Below, one piece after another: positions 53,404 to 63,771 of a DNA stretch of 64,000 nt (the first letter of the stretch is position 1; the number at the start of each line of letters is the position of its first letter). A program made the translations under genes and the position numbers. The DNA is taken from assembly GCF_014904705.1 (NCBI RefSeq), contig NZ_JACZCQ010000001.1, forward strand, positions 310,001 to 374,000. Direction: 5' to 3'. Under the pieces are notes generated by a model. It was given only the letters and a program-made list of their open reading frames with translations, searched no databases and was not told the DNA's origin. This stretch comes from Nisaea sediminum (GTDB lineage Bacteria; Pseudomonadota; Alphaproteobacteria; Thalassobaculales; Thalassobaculaceae).

Positions 53404-53804
53404 TGCACGGAGGCCCTGGTATGCACGACTTCCTCGACCTTCCGCCGCCGGAAGAAGGCATCGTCGCCGAACGCGGCGAACCTCTCGCCGACGGCGTCGA
53501 GGTCGCCAAGGAAGACGCCATCGCGCTCGCCCTCAAAGAGGTCTACGACCCGGAAATCCCGGTCGACATCTATGAGCTCGGCCTGATCTACGAGATCGCC
53601 ATCGCGGAGAACGGAGACGTCCGGATCGTAATGTCCCTGACGGCACCGGCCTGCCCGGTGGCGGGACAGCTTCCGATCGACGTCGCCGAGAAGGCCGCCT
53701 CCGTGGAGGGCGTCGGGCGCGTGCAGGTGGAACTGACCTGGGATCCGCCGTGGAACCCGGAACGGATGAGCGACGAAGCGCGCCTCGCCCTCAACATGTT
53801 CTAG
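53400..53804 (+). CDS. sufT: SUF-associated DUF59/MIP18-family protein SufT
   Basis: 134-aa DUF59 domain protein: KEVYDPEIPVDIYELGLIYE and LTAPACPVAGQLPIDV with the reactive Cys. It helps mature Fe-S proteins. ATG at 53400 overlaps the sufS stop; a second ATG three bases later is possible. N-terminal 25 residues are a low-complexity leader before the domain. Confidence 0.88.
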   Translation: MMHGGPGMHDFLDLPPPEEGIVAERGEPLADGVEVAKEDAIALALKEVYDPEIPVDIYELGLIYEIAIAENGDVRIVMSLTAPACPVAGQLPIDVAEKAASVEGVGRVQVELTWDPPWNPERMSDEARLALNMF

Positions 53805-53863
53805 AAACTGATCTGCCTCATCATTATATTAAAAGGGCAGGCTCATCAGAGGACAGAGACATC

Positions 53864-54217
53864 ATGTTTCAACCCGGTAAAGCCCCGATAACATTGACAG
53901 ACGCCGCCGCCGGCAGGGTCAAGGACCTGATGGCTGCCAATCCCGAGGACGGCGTTCTCGGGCTGCGCGTCGGCGTGAAGGCGAAGGGCTGCTCCGGTCT
54001 CAGCTACTTCGTCGAATACGCCAAGGAGCGGAAGAAATTCGAGGATGTGGTCGAGGACAAGGGCGTGACGATCTTCGTCGACCCGGCCTCGGTCATGTTC
54101 ATCCTCGGCTCCGAGATGGATTTCCAGCAGGACAAGTATTATTCGGGCTTCGTCTTCAAGAACCCGAACGAAACCAGCCGCTGCGGCTGCGGCGAGAGCT
54201 TCAACGTCGCCTCCTGA
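53864..54217 (+). CDS. sufA: A-type Fe-S carrier SufA (HesB/IscA)
   Basis: 117-aa A-type carrier that takes clusters from the SufBCD scaffold to target proteins. Ligand cysteines are in KGCSGLSYFVEYA and the C-terminal RCGCGESF. ATG at 53864 with AGAGGACAGAG upstream, 59 bases after sufT. Last gene of the operon. Confidence 0.93.
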   Translation: MFQPGKAPITLTDAAAGRVKDLMAANPEDGVLGLRVGVKAKGCSGLSYFVEYAKERKKFEDVVEDKGVTIFVDPASVMFILGSEMDFQQDKYYSGFVFKNPNETSRCGCGESFNVAS

Positions 54218-54407
54218 TCCGCCGATTTCCCGGCCTACAAGAGTAGCGTTGGCCGCCCTCCATGGGCCAGCTGATCGCGTTCGTTCTTGACCGACGTGTC
54301 AGATCGTCCTTCCCTGTTGTGGGAATGCTGCACCTGCGAACAGCAGTCGATGCAGTCTGGCCCCGCGCCGGCCGAAAAAGGCGCCCGTTCGAGGAAGCGA
54401 GGGAAAG

Positions 54408-57212
54408 ATGCCGGACGAAAGCCACCTGGACTCCGCCGGCGATCAAGTCGCCGAAGACTCGAAGGATGCTCCCCTGCGCGAGGATATCCGGTTGCTCGGG
54501 CGTCTGCTCGGCGACACCGTGCGGGAACAGGAAGGTCAGGGGATCTTCGATGTCATCGAGAAGATCCGGCAGATATCCATCCGCTTTCACCGCGATGACG
54601 AGCTGCAGGCCAAGCTTGAGTTGGAAGAACTGCTCGCACGTCTCAGTCCAGACCAGTCGGTGCAGGTGATCCGTGCCTTCAGCTATTTCTCGCACCTCGC
54701 CAACATTGCCGAGGACCAGCACCATATTCGTCGCACCCGGGCGCATGACATTCAGGGCTCGGCCGCGAAACGCGGAAGCATCGAAGCGGCACTTGGCGCG
54801 GCTGAGGAGGCAGGATTTTCAGCGACCGACCTGGAACGTTTTTTCGCGGAAGCGCTTGTTAGCCCGGTCCTGACGGCACATCCGACCGAGGTCCGGCGCA
54901 AGAGCACGATGCGTCGCGAGATGGCGGTTGCGGACCTGATCTCCAAGCGGGAACGGGGACTGTGGACCCCGGAAGAGGCGGCGGATATCGACGACAAGCT
55001 GCTCCGCGCCATCCTCACTCTCTGGCAGACCAATCTGCTGCGCCAGACCCGCCTGACGGTTGAAGACGAGGTCGAGAACGGGCTGACTTATTATGACTAC
55101 ACCTTTTTCCGGGAGCTTCCGCGGCTTTATTGCCGACTTGAGGACAGGATCGCCGCGATGGCCGGAGAGGGCGCGAAGATCGATCTTGCCTCTTTTCTCC
55201 GGATCGGCAGTTGGATTGGTGGCGACCGGGATGGCAATCCTTTCGTGACCGCGGAGGTCATGGAGCGCACCCTTCAGATGCAGAGCGAGAGGGTGCTGCG
55301 CTTCTATCTCTCGGAGCTGGAGAAGCTGGAGGACGAGCTCTCGCTCTCGCTCCGCATCGTCTCGGCCTCTGCGAAGCTGACCGAGCTTGCGGATGCGGCT
55401 GCGGATACCTCGCAGCACACTGCGGTCGAGCCTTACAGGCGCGCACTCTCGGGCATGCGTGCGCGGCTCGATGCGACTTTGGGAGCGGTATTGAAGCCTC
55501 TGCCGCGGGAGCCGATGCCGGTGCATGGCAGGACCTCGGACGAAAGGAACGGTTACGCCCTTCCGGAGGAACTTCTCGCGGATCTGGAAGTCATCCACGA
55601 CTCTCTGGTCGAGAACGGCTCCCGCCTGCTGACCGAAGGCCGCCTCCGCCGGCTGCGCCGCGCGGTCGATTGTTTCGGCTTCCATCTCGCGAGCCTCGAC
55701 ATGCGGCAGAACTCCGAGGTGCATGCGAAGACGATGGCCGATCTGCTGTGTGCCGTTGGCGCCGCGGAGGATTATGCCACGCTCGACGAGGAGGCCCGGA
55801 TCGAGCTGCTTTCAGCGGAACTCGCCAATTCGCGTCCTTTGGTGCGGCCGTTCGAGGCTTATGCCGAGGAGACCGAGAAGGAACTCGCGATCTTCCGCAC
55901 CGCCGCCGCGGCGCACCGGCGCTATGGGCAGAGGGCCATCGCGACCTCGATCATCTCGAACACCCAGAGCGTCTCCGACCTGCTCGAGCTCGCGATCCTT
56001 CTTAAGGAGGTCGGGCTGGTCACGTCCGACGGCGGGAGCCGGGTGAATGTCGTGCCTCTGTTCGAGACCATCGAGGACCTGCGCAACTGCGTCGGAATCA
56101 TGGACCGGCTGCTTGCGATCCCGGCCTACCGGGCGCTGGTCGACAGTCTCGGCGGCACACAAGAGGTGATGCTCGGCTATTCCGACAGCAACAAGGACGG
56201 TGGGTATCTCACATCCGGCTGGGAGCTCTACAAGGCGGAGATCGCGCTGATCGAGCTGTTCCGGAAACACGGCGTCCGGCTACGTCTGTTCCATGGCCGG
56301 GGCGGGACAGTCGGTCGCGGCGGCGGCCCGAGCTTCGAGGCGATCCTCGCCCAGCCGGCCGGCGCTGTGGACGGACAGATCCGGCTGACCGAGCAGGGCG
56401 AGATCATCTCGAGCAAATACACCAACCCGGATCTCGGCCGTCGCAACCTCGAAATCCTCGCCGCCGCCTGCCTCGAGGCCTCGCTGTTGCGGCCCGAGCG
56501 CGACGACATTCCGCCAGCCTATCTCGAGACCATGGAAGCGCTCTCGGCGGAAGCGTTCAAAGCCTACCGCGCGCTGGTCTACGAGACGCCGAGGTTCGAC
56601 GAGTATTTCTGGGGCTCGACCGTCATCAACGAGATCGCGACGCTGAATATCGGCTCGCGTCCGGCGTCGCGGAAGAAGCTCGGGAAGATCTCCGACCTGC
56701 GTGCCATTCCGTGGGTTTTCAGCTGGTCCCAGTGTCGACTCATGCTGCCGGGTTGGTACGGGTTCGGCAGTGCCGTGAAAGCGTGGCTTGCAGATAATCC
56801 GACGACCGGTCTTGAGCAGTTGCGCGCGATGTATCGTGACTGGCCGTTCTTCGAGGGACAGCTCTCGAACATGGCGATGGTGCTGGCCAAGACGAACATG
56901 GCGATCGCCTCGCGCTACGCCGAGCTGGTCGAGGACAAGGAGCTGCGCGAGACGATCTTCCACAGGATCAGGGATGAGCGGCAAGCCTCGGTGGAGGCAC
57001 TGTTCGAAATCACCGGGGCCAGTTCTCTCCTGGAGAACAACCCGCTGCTTTCGCGCTCGATCTCGAACCGTTTTCCCTATCTCGATCCGCTCAACCACCT
57101 GCAGGTCAACCTGCTGCGTCATTACCGCCGCGAGCCGGACAATCCGAAAGTCCTCCGGGGCGTCCAGCTCACGATCAACGGCATTTCGGCCGGTTTGCGC
57201 AACAGCGGTTAG
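54408..57212 (+). CDS. ppc: Phosphoenolpyruvate carboxylase
   Basis: 934-aa PEPC, which fixes HCO3- onto PEP to make oxaloacetate. Catalytic His158 is in [44 protein letters not shown] and [16 protein letters not shown] complete the signature, with a C-terminal [10 protein letters not shown] near the allosteric site and end. About 40 residues longer than E. coli Ppc at the N-terminus. Likely its own transcription unit; 190 bases after sufA without a visible terminator. It could use the bicarbonate imported by SbtA. Confidence 0.94.
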   Translation: MPDESHLDSAGDQVAEDSKDAPLREDIRLLGRLLGDTVREQEGQGIFDVIEKIRQISIRFHRDDELQAKLELEELLARLSPDQSVQVIRAFSYFSHLANIAEDQHHIRRTRAHDIQGSAAKRGSIEAALGAAEEAGFSATDLERFFAEALVSPVLTAHPTEVRRKSTMRREMAVADLISKRERGLWTPEEAADIDDKLLRAILTLWQTNLLRQTRLTVEDEVENGLTYYDYTFFRELPRLYCRLEDRIAAMAGEGAKIDLASFLRIGSWIGGDRDGNPFVTAEVMERTLQMQSERVLRFYLSELEKLEDELSLSLRIVSASAKLTELADAAADTSQHTAVEPYRRALSGMRARLDATLGAVLKPLPREPMPVHGRTSDERNGYALPEELLADLEVIHDSLVENGSRLLTEGRLRRLRRAVDCFGFHLASLDMRQNSEVHAKTMADLLCAVGAAEDYATLDEEARIELLSAELANSRPLVRPFEAYAEETEKELAIFRTAAAAHRRYGQRAIATSIISNTQSVSDLLELAILLKEVGLVTSDGGSRVNVVPLFETIEDLRNCVGIMDRLLAIPAYRALVDSLGGTQEVMLGYSDSNKDGGYLTSGWELYKAEIALIELFRKHGVRLRLFHGRGGTVGRGGGPSFEAILAQPAGAVDGQIRLTEQGEIISSKYTNPDLGRRNLEILAAACLEASLLRPERDDIPPAYLETMEALSAEAFKAYRALVYETPRFDEYFWGSTVINEIATLNIGSRPASRKKLGKISDLRAIPWVFSWSQCRLMLPGWYGFGSAVKAWLADNPTTGLEQLRAMYRDWPFFEGQLSNMAMVLAKTNMAIASRYAELVEDKELRETIFHRIRDERQASVEALFEITGASSLLENNPLLSRSISNRFPYLDPLNHLQVNLLRHYRREPDNPKVLRGVQLTINGISAGLRNSG

Positions 57213-57221
57213 GTTGCCCGG

Positions 57222-57911
57222 TTAGCACCCGCCGCCGCTCCCGTCACCGCCGCTATCGTTTCCGTCTCCACCTCCGCCGCCACCGCCGGCGGGGCCGTCC
57301 AGCCCAGCCCCTTTTTCAAGACCGATATCCGGAGCAGGGGGCTTTACGCCCATTTCCACCACCGATGTGTTCGAGGCGACCCGGGCGTTCTGTCCTGCCG
57401 GCACGGATTCGCTTCCGCCGCCGATCCTCGGCATGATCACGACCTCGCCTTCGTGGACCGCGACCGTCGTCGTACCATCCTCGGCGACTTCGATCGTGAA
57501 GTCCGTGCCGCGGATACCGATAATCGCTGTCGGGGTCCCGATCCGGACTCCGTCTTTCTTCATGCGTCCGGTGATGAAGCGCATCAGCCCCCGACTTACT
57601 TCCGCCTGCAGATTGCCAGCGCCGGAAACCGGGTCAAAGACAAAGCGGTCGACCGTGACTTCCGCCGCGGATCCGAGGCGCAATTCGGTATCGTCAATAA
57701 AACGGACATGGAGCGCACCGCCGTCCGGTGTACGCAGCCGCTGGTTCATTTCAACTGGGTCGCGGCGATAGAGCGCTTCCCATTTCGTTGCGCTTGGTTG
57801 CTGTTTGTATCCCCAGACCTTGACCAGGCTGACGGTACCGACCTCGGCGTGAGCGCTCGCCGCCTGCATCAGGCTGCAGACCAGCGCCAGCATTATCATG
57901 AGCTGTTTCAT
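57222..57911 (-). CDS. FecR-domain secreted protein with glycine-rich tail
   Basis: 229 aa. Signal peptide MKQLMIMLALVCSLMQAASAHA, then a FecR domain (LRTPDGGALHVRFIDDTELRLG, TPTAIIGIRGTDFTI). The C-terminal 30 residues are almost only Gly, Asp and Asn and end in a cysteine (GGGC). There is no adjacent ECF sigma factor or TonB receptor, so it is not a classical iron-regulatory FecR; related proteins are common in alphaproteobacterial envelopes. Function unknown. Confidence 0.8.
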   Translation of the reverse strand: MKQLMIMLALVCSLMQAASAHAEVGTVSLVKVWGYKQQPSATKWEALYRRDPVEMNQRLRTPDGGALHVRFIDDTELRLGSAAEVTVDRFVFDPVSGAGNLQAEVSRGLMRFITGRMKKDGVRIGTPTAIIGIRGTDFTIEVAEDGTTTVAVHEGEVVIMPRIGGGSESVPAGQNARVASNTSVVEMGVKPPAPDIGLEKGAGLDGPAGGGGGGGDGNDSGGDGSGGGC

Positions 57912-58215
57912 ATCCCCCCCGGATATGGCATGTCCCGACCGCCTGGCGGGATGCCGCGGAGGAGCGGTGCCTTTTTGTCGTCTGAATGGGGTCTATTTGG
58001 GGCTCGTGCCGCCTAAATCCTGACACGACATCTACGCCGCCGGCATCGGAAGCGGTTCAGCCGGTCAGCCCATGCCGTCGACGGCATGTCGAACCTGCGC
58101 CACCGATACCGAGCTTGCCGGAGCCACTGGACTTGCACAAAGGTTGATTAGTTCGATATTTATCGAACATATAACCAAGCGGTATGCCGTTCCAATCCGC
58201 CAGTTAGGAAAATTC
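57912..58215. promoter_or_regulatory. Divergent control region between the FecR and Atm1-like genes
   Basis: About 300 bases with no gene. It contains the palindrome GTTCGATA-TT-TATCGAAC (58151-58168), preceded by TTGCAC (58133-58138) with a 16-base gap to GATATT (58155-58160). The palindrome would cover the -10 element of the exporter gene promoter and so could act as a repressor site. Confidence 0.55.
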
Positions 58216-60075
58216 ATGCCCCGCCGCCCGACCGCGAACCTCACCGAATCCGACGCTCCCGCGACGGCCGATATCCAGACGGTGAAGACGCTCTTGCCAT
58301 ATCTCTGGCCGAAAGGGCAGTTCGAGATGCGCGCGCGCGTGGTGATCGCATTGCTCTGTCTGGCACTGGCCAAGGGCGCGTCGGTCTATGTCCCGATCCT
58401 CTACAAGGACGCCGTCGACCTGATTTCCGGCGGCGACAAGTTCGACTTCACTGTCCTGATCTGGATCATCGTCGCCTACGGCCTGACGCGGCTGGGGCAG
58501 CAGGCTTTCGCCCAGCTTCGCGAGTTCTTCTTCGCGCGCGTCGCCCAGCGGGCGATCCGAATGGCGGCGCTGAAGACCTTCCGGCACCTGCATCAGCTTT
58601 CCCTGCGATTCCATCTCGACCGGCAGACCGGCGGGATCTCGCGGGTCATCGAACGCGGCACCAAGGCGATCGAGTTCCTGCTGAACTTCATGCTGTTCAA
58701 CATCCTGCCGACGCTGTTCGAGATCCTGCTGGTCTGCGGCATCCTCTGGGCGATGTTCGACTACCGCTATGCGGTGGTCACCTTCGGGACGATAGGTTCC
58801 TACATTCTCTTCACCACTCTGATCACCGAATGGCGCCTGAAGTTCCGGCGGAAGATGAACTCGATGGACAACCGGGCGACGACGCGGGCCATCGACAGTC
58901 TGTTGAACTACGAGACGGTGAAGTATTTCGGCAACGAGCGGCACGAGGAGGAGCGTTTCGACCAGTCCATGCGCTCCTACGAGGACGCGGCGGTGCAGAG
59001 CCGGACCAGCCTCTCGCTGGTCAATGTCGGGCAGGGCGGGATCATCGCCGCGGGCCTGACGTTGGTGATGATCCTAGCTGGCGGAGACATCGCGGCGGGA
59101 CGAGCGACGGTGGGCGATTTCGTGATGGTGAACACCTACCTGATCCAGCTTTACCTGCCGCTCAACTTCCTCGGCTTCGTCTATCGCGAGATCAAGCAGT
59201 CGCTGACCGACATGGAGCAGATGTTCCGTCTGCTCGACGAGGAGCGGGAAATCGAGGATGCGCCGGACGCGAAGGAACTTGTGGTCGAGAAGGGGCAGGT
59301 GCACTTCGAGGACGTGAAGTTCGGCTATTCCGCCGCGCGGCCGATCCTGAAGGGGATCAGCTTCGAGGTGCCGGCTGGCAAGACGGTGGCGCTGGTCGGG
59401 CCGAGCGGCGCCGGTAAGTCGACGATCTCCCGCCTGCTGTTCCGCTTCTACGATATCGACGACGGCGCGGTCCTGATCGACGGGCAGGATATCCGCAGCG
59501 TGACCCAGGACAGTCTCCGCCGCGCCATCGGTATCGTTCCGCAGGACACGGTGCTGTTCAACGATACGATCTTCTACAACATCGCCTATGGCCGCCCTTC
59601 GGCGAGCCGAGAGGAGGTCGAGGAAGCGGCGAAGCATGCGAGCATCCACGATTTCGTCATGAGCCTTCCGGACGGCTATGAGACGACTGTCGGCGAGCGC
59701 GGCCTGAAGCTCTCGGGCGGGGAGAAGCAGCGTGTGGCGATTGCCAGGACGCTGCTGAAACGGCCGAAGATCTTCCTCTTCGACGAGGCGACCTCCGCCC
59801 TCGACAGCCATACCGAGAAGGCGATCCAGAGCAGTCTTTCCGAGGTCAGCCAGAATTATACCACGCTAGTCATCGCGCACCGGCTCTCGACTGTGATCGA
59901 TGCGCACGAGATCATCGTGCTGCGCGATGGAGAAATCGCCGAACGGGGCAGTCACAGCGACCTTTTGGAGCAGGGCGGTGTTTACGCGGCGATGTGGCGT
60001 GAACAGATGCGGGAAGAGGACACGAAGAAAGAAATTGTATTCGTCAGAGGGGCCGCGGGCGCGGTTGGGTCGTAG
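58216..60075 (+). CDS. ABC exporter of the Atm1/ABCB7 type
   Basis: 619-aa half-transporter with an N-terminal six-helix permease (about residues 35-335) and a nucleotide-binding domain with Walker A GPSGAGKST (residues 395-403), LSGGEKQRVAIARTLL and LFDEATSALDSHTE. The motif TRAIDSLLNYETVKYFGNE in the permease is the hallmark of Atm1/HMT1, which export glutathione-based sulfur or metal species. Its position near suf supports this. ATG at 58216 with TTAGGAAAA upstream; an earlier frame extension of 48 residues has no similarity. Confidence 0.88.
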   Translation: MPRRPTANLTESDAPATADIQTVKTLLPYLWPKGQFEMRARVVIALLCLALAKGASVYVPILYKDAVDLISGGDKFDFTVLIWIIVAYGLTRLGQQAFAQLREFFFARVAQRAIRMAALKTFRHLHQLSLRFHLDRQTGGISRVIERGTKAIEFLLNFMLFNILPTLFEILLVCGILWAMFDYRYAVVTFGTIGSYILFTTLITEWRLKFRRKMNSMDNRATTRAIDSLLNYETVKYFGNERHEEERFDQSMRSYEDAAVQSRTSLSLVNVGQGGIIAAGLTLVMILAGGDIAAGRATVGDFVMVNTYLIQLYLPLNFLGFVYREIKQSLTDMEQMFRLLDEEREIEDAPDAKELVVEKGQVHFEDVKFGYSAARPILKGISFEVPAGKTVALVGPSGAGKSTISRLLFRFYDIDDGAVLIDGQDIRSVTQDSLRRAIGIVPQDTVLFNDTIFYNIAYGRPSASREEVEEAAKHASIHDFVMSLPDGYETTVGERGLKLSGGEKQRVAIARTLLKRPKIFLFDEATSALDSHTEKAIQSSLSEVSQNYTTLVIAHRLSTVIDAHEIIVLRDGEIAERGSHSDLLEQGGVYAAMWREQMREEDTKKEIVFVRGAAGAVGS

Positions 60076-60102
60076 TCTCGCCTCGAAGGACCCTCGATGT
60101 CG

Positions 60103-61152
60103 TCAGTTCTGCAGGCCCAGATAATCCACGAAAGCGCTGCAGATGTCCTTGATCACCGGGTTCTTCGGGTGCCGGCTGGTTCCATCTTCTCCCCAGGTCG
60201 GGACATTCTCCACCATTCCATAGAGGGCCGTGACGATTTCAAAAGTCGGAAGGTAGAAAAAGGGCGTTTCCTGTCGTGCAGACTGGATCGCGATTGCCAG
60301 ATTGGCCTTGCTGAGCGTGTTTGCCACCGCGACATGATAGTCTCCGTGAAAACCGCTGAGCGGAACCGGAGAGAGAGTCACGAATACCGGAAGATCGGGG
60401 TTCGTCTCCGAGATCTTCCGGATACAGGATTTGATGTATTCGGTCTGTTGCCCGGGCGTTGGAGCCTGTAGTGAAATCTCATTGTCCCTGAGGCGCTGAG
60501 ACAGGTTTGTCGGATCGATCAGGATGTTCCCCTCCCGATCGATGAAATCGAATCCCACCCCGAATGTCAGAACAAGCAGATCCATGTTCTTCAGACCGTT
60601 CAGGATATTTTGCGAGTCGACGCTGAACCGGTCGTCCCAAATCTTCTTTTCGTGATCGCTTATTTTCTCGGGATTGAGATAGAGGTCGATCAGCCGGGGT
60701 GAATTGACAGCTTCTTCAACGCGCAGGGTATGCACGTTCTGCATTCCCTGATCGCGCAGGTGCTTCGAGATGTTGGTGGCGAAGCATGACCCTATACTGG
60801 CAACCGATGAGGCTCTGGTGATGGAAATGTCAGCAATTGCGGATTTCTCTTCCGGGCTGAAACAATCATCGAAGAACTGACGGATCCAGCCTGTCGAGTT
60901 CTGATAGCGGGTGATGTCCTTGTCCCAGATCGAGCGCTTTCCCCGGGTTGCGGTCGAGGCATCGACGTCCCTGTAAAGCTGGTTGTGAACGTGGTTAACG
61001 CTGCGGAATCGATTTGCGGAAATCAGAGAATTCAACAACATCTGCGCTTGGTCGAGACGTCCTTCGATGATCAAGGCCGAGAAATGCTGAACAAGCGATA
61101 GCTGATTTTCCGGAATAATCCCGTCGCCGAGATCGATCACTAGTTTCGTCAT
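60103..61152 (-). CDS. GSCFA-domain protein
   Basis: 349 aa. The GSCFA signature (SIGSCFATNI, residues 119-128) gives the family its name; LTFGVGFDFID and VTLSPVPLSGF follow. GSCFA proteins are SGNH/GDSL-like hydrolases, here probably acting on an acyl or glycan ester in a surface polysaccharide. Lies 226 bases downstream of gmd in the same direction. The N-terminal 100 residues are specific. Confidence 0.82.
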   Translation of the reverse strand: MTKLVIDLGDGIIPENQLSLVQHFSALIIEGRLDQAQMLLNSLISANRFRSVNHVHNQLYRDVDASTATRGKRSIWDKDITRYQNSTGWIRQFFDDCFSPEEKSAIADISITRASSVASIGSCFATNISKHLRDQGMQNVHTLRVEEAVNSPRLIDLYLNPEKISDHEKKIWDDRFSVDSQNILNGLKNMDLLVLTFGVGFDFIDREGNILIDPTNLSQRLRDNEISLQAPTPGQQTEYIKSCIRKISETNPDLPVFVTLSPVPLSGFHGDYHVAVANTLSKANLAIAIQSARQETPFFYLPTFEIVTALYGMVENVPTWGEDGTSRHPKNPVIKDICSAFVDYLGLQN

Positions 61153-61378
61153 AACGTCCAGTCACGTCGCACGGGTGCAGACATAGGGTGCATTAAAATT
61201 TGCGCGGTGTGGCAAGACCTTCCCGGGTCAATTATGTGCGTTGGGTTCGGTGTCGCCAGTACATTCTGATGCATGGGGATCATCAAGCGGGTCTCCATCC
61301 AGGCACCGACCTTCGATCAACCGGCATTTACCTGTCTCGTTCGGATCGGACGCATTTTCCTTCCCGATCCGTTGAGAG

Positions 61379-62410
61379 TCAAAGTATCGCCTCGCCTTTC
61401 TTGAGCCTGTCGTAATCTTTGCGAACCATAATTTCTGCGAGCTCAGCAACAGAGATGATCGGAGTCCAGCCGAGTTCACGCCGTGCTTTCGAGGCGTCGC
61501 CAATAAGCGTATTCACCTCTGCCGGTCTGTACTGATCCGGATCGATTCTCAGTACGCATTTGCCGGTCTTGCGGTCGTGCGCGACCTCAGCCGCACCTTC
61601 GCCCTCGAAGATGATCTCCATCCCGAGCGCCTCGGCGGCATGTTGGAAAAAGTCGCGGACGCTGATGCTGACGCCGGTGGCGAGCACATAATCGGACGCT
61701 TCACCGCGCGTCATCATCAGATGCATGCCGCGGCAATAGTCTTCCGCATATCCCCAATCGCGCCGGGCGTCGATGTTGCCGAGCGTCAGCGGCCGCTCGT
61801 CGCCGAGGGCGATGCGGGCCAGGTTGGTCGTGATCTTGCGGGTCACGAATTCCGCGCCGCGCAGCGGGGACTCGTGATTGAACAGGATGCCGTTGCAGCA
61901 GAACATCCCGTGCGCCTCGCGGTAATTCGTGGTCGCCATATGCGCGGCCACCTTGGAGACCGCATAGGGGCTTTTCGGATAGAAGCGGGAGGTCTCGTTC
62001 AGGCTGTCGGCGCTGATGCCGCCGAACATCTCCGAGGTGGAGGCCTGGTAAAGTCGGGCCTCCGGGTTGACGATCCGTATGGCCTCGAGGAGCCGGTAGA
62101 CCGCGACGGCATTGGCTTCCATCGTGAAGATCGGCTGCCCGAAAGACGCGCCGACGAAGCTCTGGGCCGCGAGATTGTAGATCTCGTCCGGCTGGCTCTC
62201 CTGCAGGGCGGAGAGGATGCTGCCGAATTCCAGCATCTCGATGGTCGCGATCTCGACCCGGTCGGTGATGCCGAGTTCGTCGAGGCGCCCGGTGTTGGTG
62301 CTCGCCGAGCGCCGGCGCGTTCCCACCACCCTGTAGCCTTCGTTGAGAAGGTGCCGGGCGAGATAGGCGCCGTCCTGACCGGTGATGCCGGTGATGAGAG
62401 CGGTCTTCAT
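61379..62410 (-). CDS. gmd: GDP-mannose 4,6-dehydratase
   Basis: 343-aa extended SDR that makes GDP-4-keto-6-deoxymannose, precursor of fucose, rhamnose-type and other deoxysugars. TGITGQDGAYLARHLL, NLAAQSFVGASFGQP, catalytic Thr in ASTSEMFG, Tyr in YPKSPYAVSK and RDWGYAEDYCRGM are present. The start overlaps the stop of the upstream glycosyltransferase gene by 4 bases (ATGA), so the two are co-transcribed. Confidence 0.92.
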   Translation of the reverse strand: MKTALITGITGQDGAYLARHLLNEGYRVVGTRRRSASTNTGRLDELGITDRVEIATIEMLEFGSILSALQESQPDEIYNLAAQSFVGASFGQPIFTMEANAVAVYRLLEAIRIVNPEARLYQASTSEMFGGISADSLNETSRFYPKSPYAVSKVAAHMATTNYREAHGMFCCNGILFNHESPLRGAEFVTRKITTNLARIALGDERPLTLGNIDARRDWGYAEDYCRGMHLMMTRGEASDYVLATGVSISVRDFFQHAAEALGMEIIFEGEGAAEVAHDRKTGKCVLRIDPDQYRPAEVNTLIGDASKARRELGWTPIISVAELAEIMVRKDYDRLKKGEAIL

Positions 62411-63771
62411 AGGCTCTTGCCCGTTGCATGTGGAAACAGGGATCTGATCTTGGCCAGCTTCTCCGGCGATGCCGTCACCGCGAGCGCGATGGCGAGGCCG
62501 TTGGAGAATCTGTCGGTGACCGGAAGGACGAGATGCGGGATGGCTTCAAGCAGTTTGTTGCAGCCGAAAGCGTCGGTATCGGCTCCGTCCAGATAGTAGT
62601 CGTCGAAAACGACGACCTTCGAATCTCTCAGCTTCGAGAAATCGTGCGCGATGGTCTCGCAGGCGTGTCCGCCGTCAATGAAACAGAAGTCGGCACTCTG
62701 TTCTTCGAGCGTCTCGAGCGAATTGCCGCGAATGAGACGGTAGCTGAAACCCGGATTTGCGGTTTCGAATGCGGAAAGCGCGGCGTCGACCGCCGCTAGC
62801 GTTACCGAGCTCTTGCCGTTCAGTTCCTCGGAGTCGTTTTCCGGCGTCGCCGCTTCGAACAGATCGTATCCGGTGTAGCGGATACTGGTCCCGAAGCGCA
62901 GTCCGTGCCGCGCCATCTCGATCGCCCGGCGCCCATTCCAGGTTCCGACCTCGACGATCGTCTCCGGCTTGAAGGCCTCGATCAGACGGAGGATCTGCTC
63001 GTAGCGGCGCGGATTGTTCATCGTCTCGATCCGGCCCTGACCCGCGGCGCCGTCCTCGGTCTTCGGCTGGCCCTTGAAGTGGCTCATATAGGCAGACAGG
63101 CAACTCTCGGAGAACGGGTCGAGGGTCTCCAGATCGGCCGACAGGTCCCGTGTCCGGATCTTGCCCTGCGCTTCGAAGACCGTGCGCGTCACATCGAAGA
63201 CCTCGCAATCGTGCCAGGCGTTCAGTTTGAACAGTTCGCCGGTGAGGTAGATCCGCTCCATCGTCTCGAAGAACGGTTTCGCTTCCGGATGCCGCAGATC
63301 GAAACAGAGAAAACCGGTCTCGCTGTGCATTCCCTTGCGCCCGAGATAGGCGGCGAAGACGCCTTCCATGATCTCCGGGATGAAGCTTTCCGGAACGTCT
63401 GCCTGGGTGACGACGTCGCCGTCGAGCCAGACCAGGTAATCGGTATCGAGCGTCGCGGCGGCCGCGAACATGGCGAACATCTTGTGCGCGAAGCGGACGG
63501 CGTCGAAATTGTAGTCGTAGCCGGTCTTCGTATGACCGGCGGCCATGGGCTGCTTGCTGTAGTGGTTCTTGAAGGTGACAAGCCGGGGCGCGGCACCGTT
63601 CAACGAAATGCTGCGGACGCGAGCCGCAGGCTCGAGATCGAAGCCCTCCGAATAGACCACGAGGTCCACTGCGGACGGCCAGTGCTGCAGAAAACTGCCG
63701 ATCGCAGTGCGCCCGTACTGTTCCAGCCCCTTCCTGTTGAAGGTGGTGATCGCTGTAACTTTCGGGGCCAT
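62407..63771 (-). CDS. Glycosyltransferase-methyltransferase fusion protein
   Basis: 454 aa in two parts. Residues 1-245: GT-A-type glycosyltransferase-like domain with DxD motif Asp117-Gly-Asp119 (WLDGDVVTQ). Residues about 260-454: Methyltransf_24-type SAM domain with IVEVGTWNGRRAIEMA (272-287), FIDGGHACETIAHDF, and VVFDDYYLDGADTDAF. A single protein could add and methylate a sugar. Overlaps gmd by 4 bases. The separate methyltransferase at 29767 is of the same family. Confidence 0.83.
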   Translation of the reverse strand: MAPKVTAITTFNRKGLEQYGRTAIGSFLQHWPSAVDLVVYSEGFDLEPAARVRSISLNGAAPRLVTFKNHYSKQPMAAGHTKTGYDYNFDAVRFAHKMFAMFAAAATLDTDYLVWLDGDVVTQADVPESFIPEIMEGVFAAYLGRKGMHSETGFLCFDLRHPEAKPFFETMERIYLTGELFKLNAWHDCEVFDVTRTVFEAQGKIRTRDLSADLETLDPFSESCLSAYMSHFKGQPKTEDGAAGQGRIETMNNPRRYEQILRLIEAFKPETIVEVGTWNGRRAIEMARHGLRFGTSIRYTGYDLFEAATPENDSEELNGKSSVTLAAVDAALSAFETANPGFSYRLIRGNSLETLEEQSADFCFIDGGHACETIAHDFSKLRDSKVVVFDDYYLDGADTDAFGCNKLLEAIPHLVLPVTDRFSNGLAIALAVTASPEKLAKIRSLFPHATGKSL

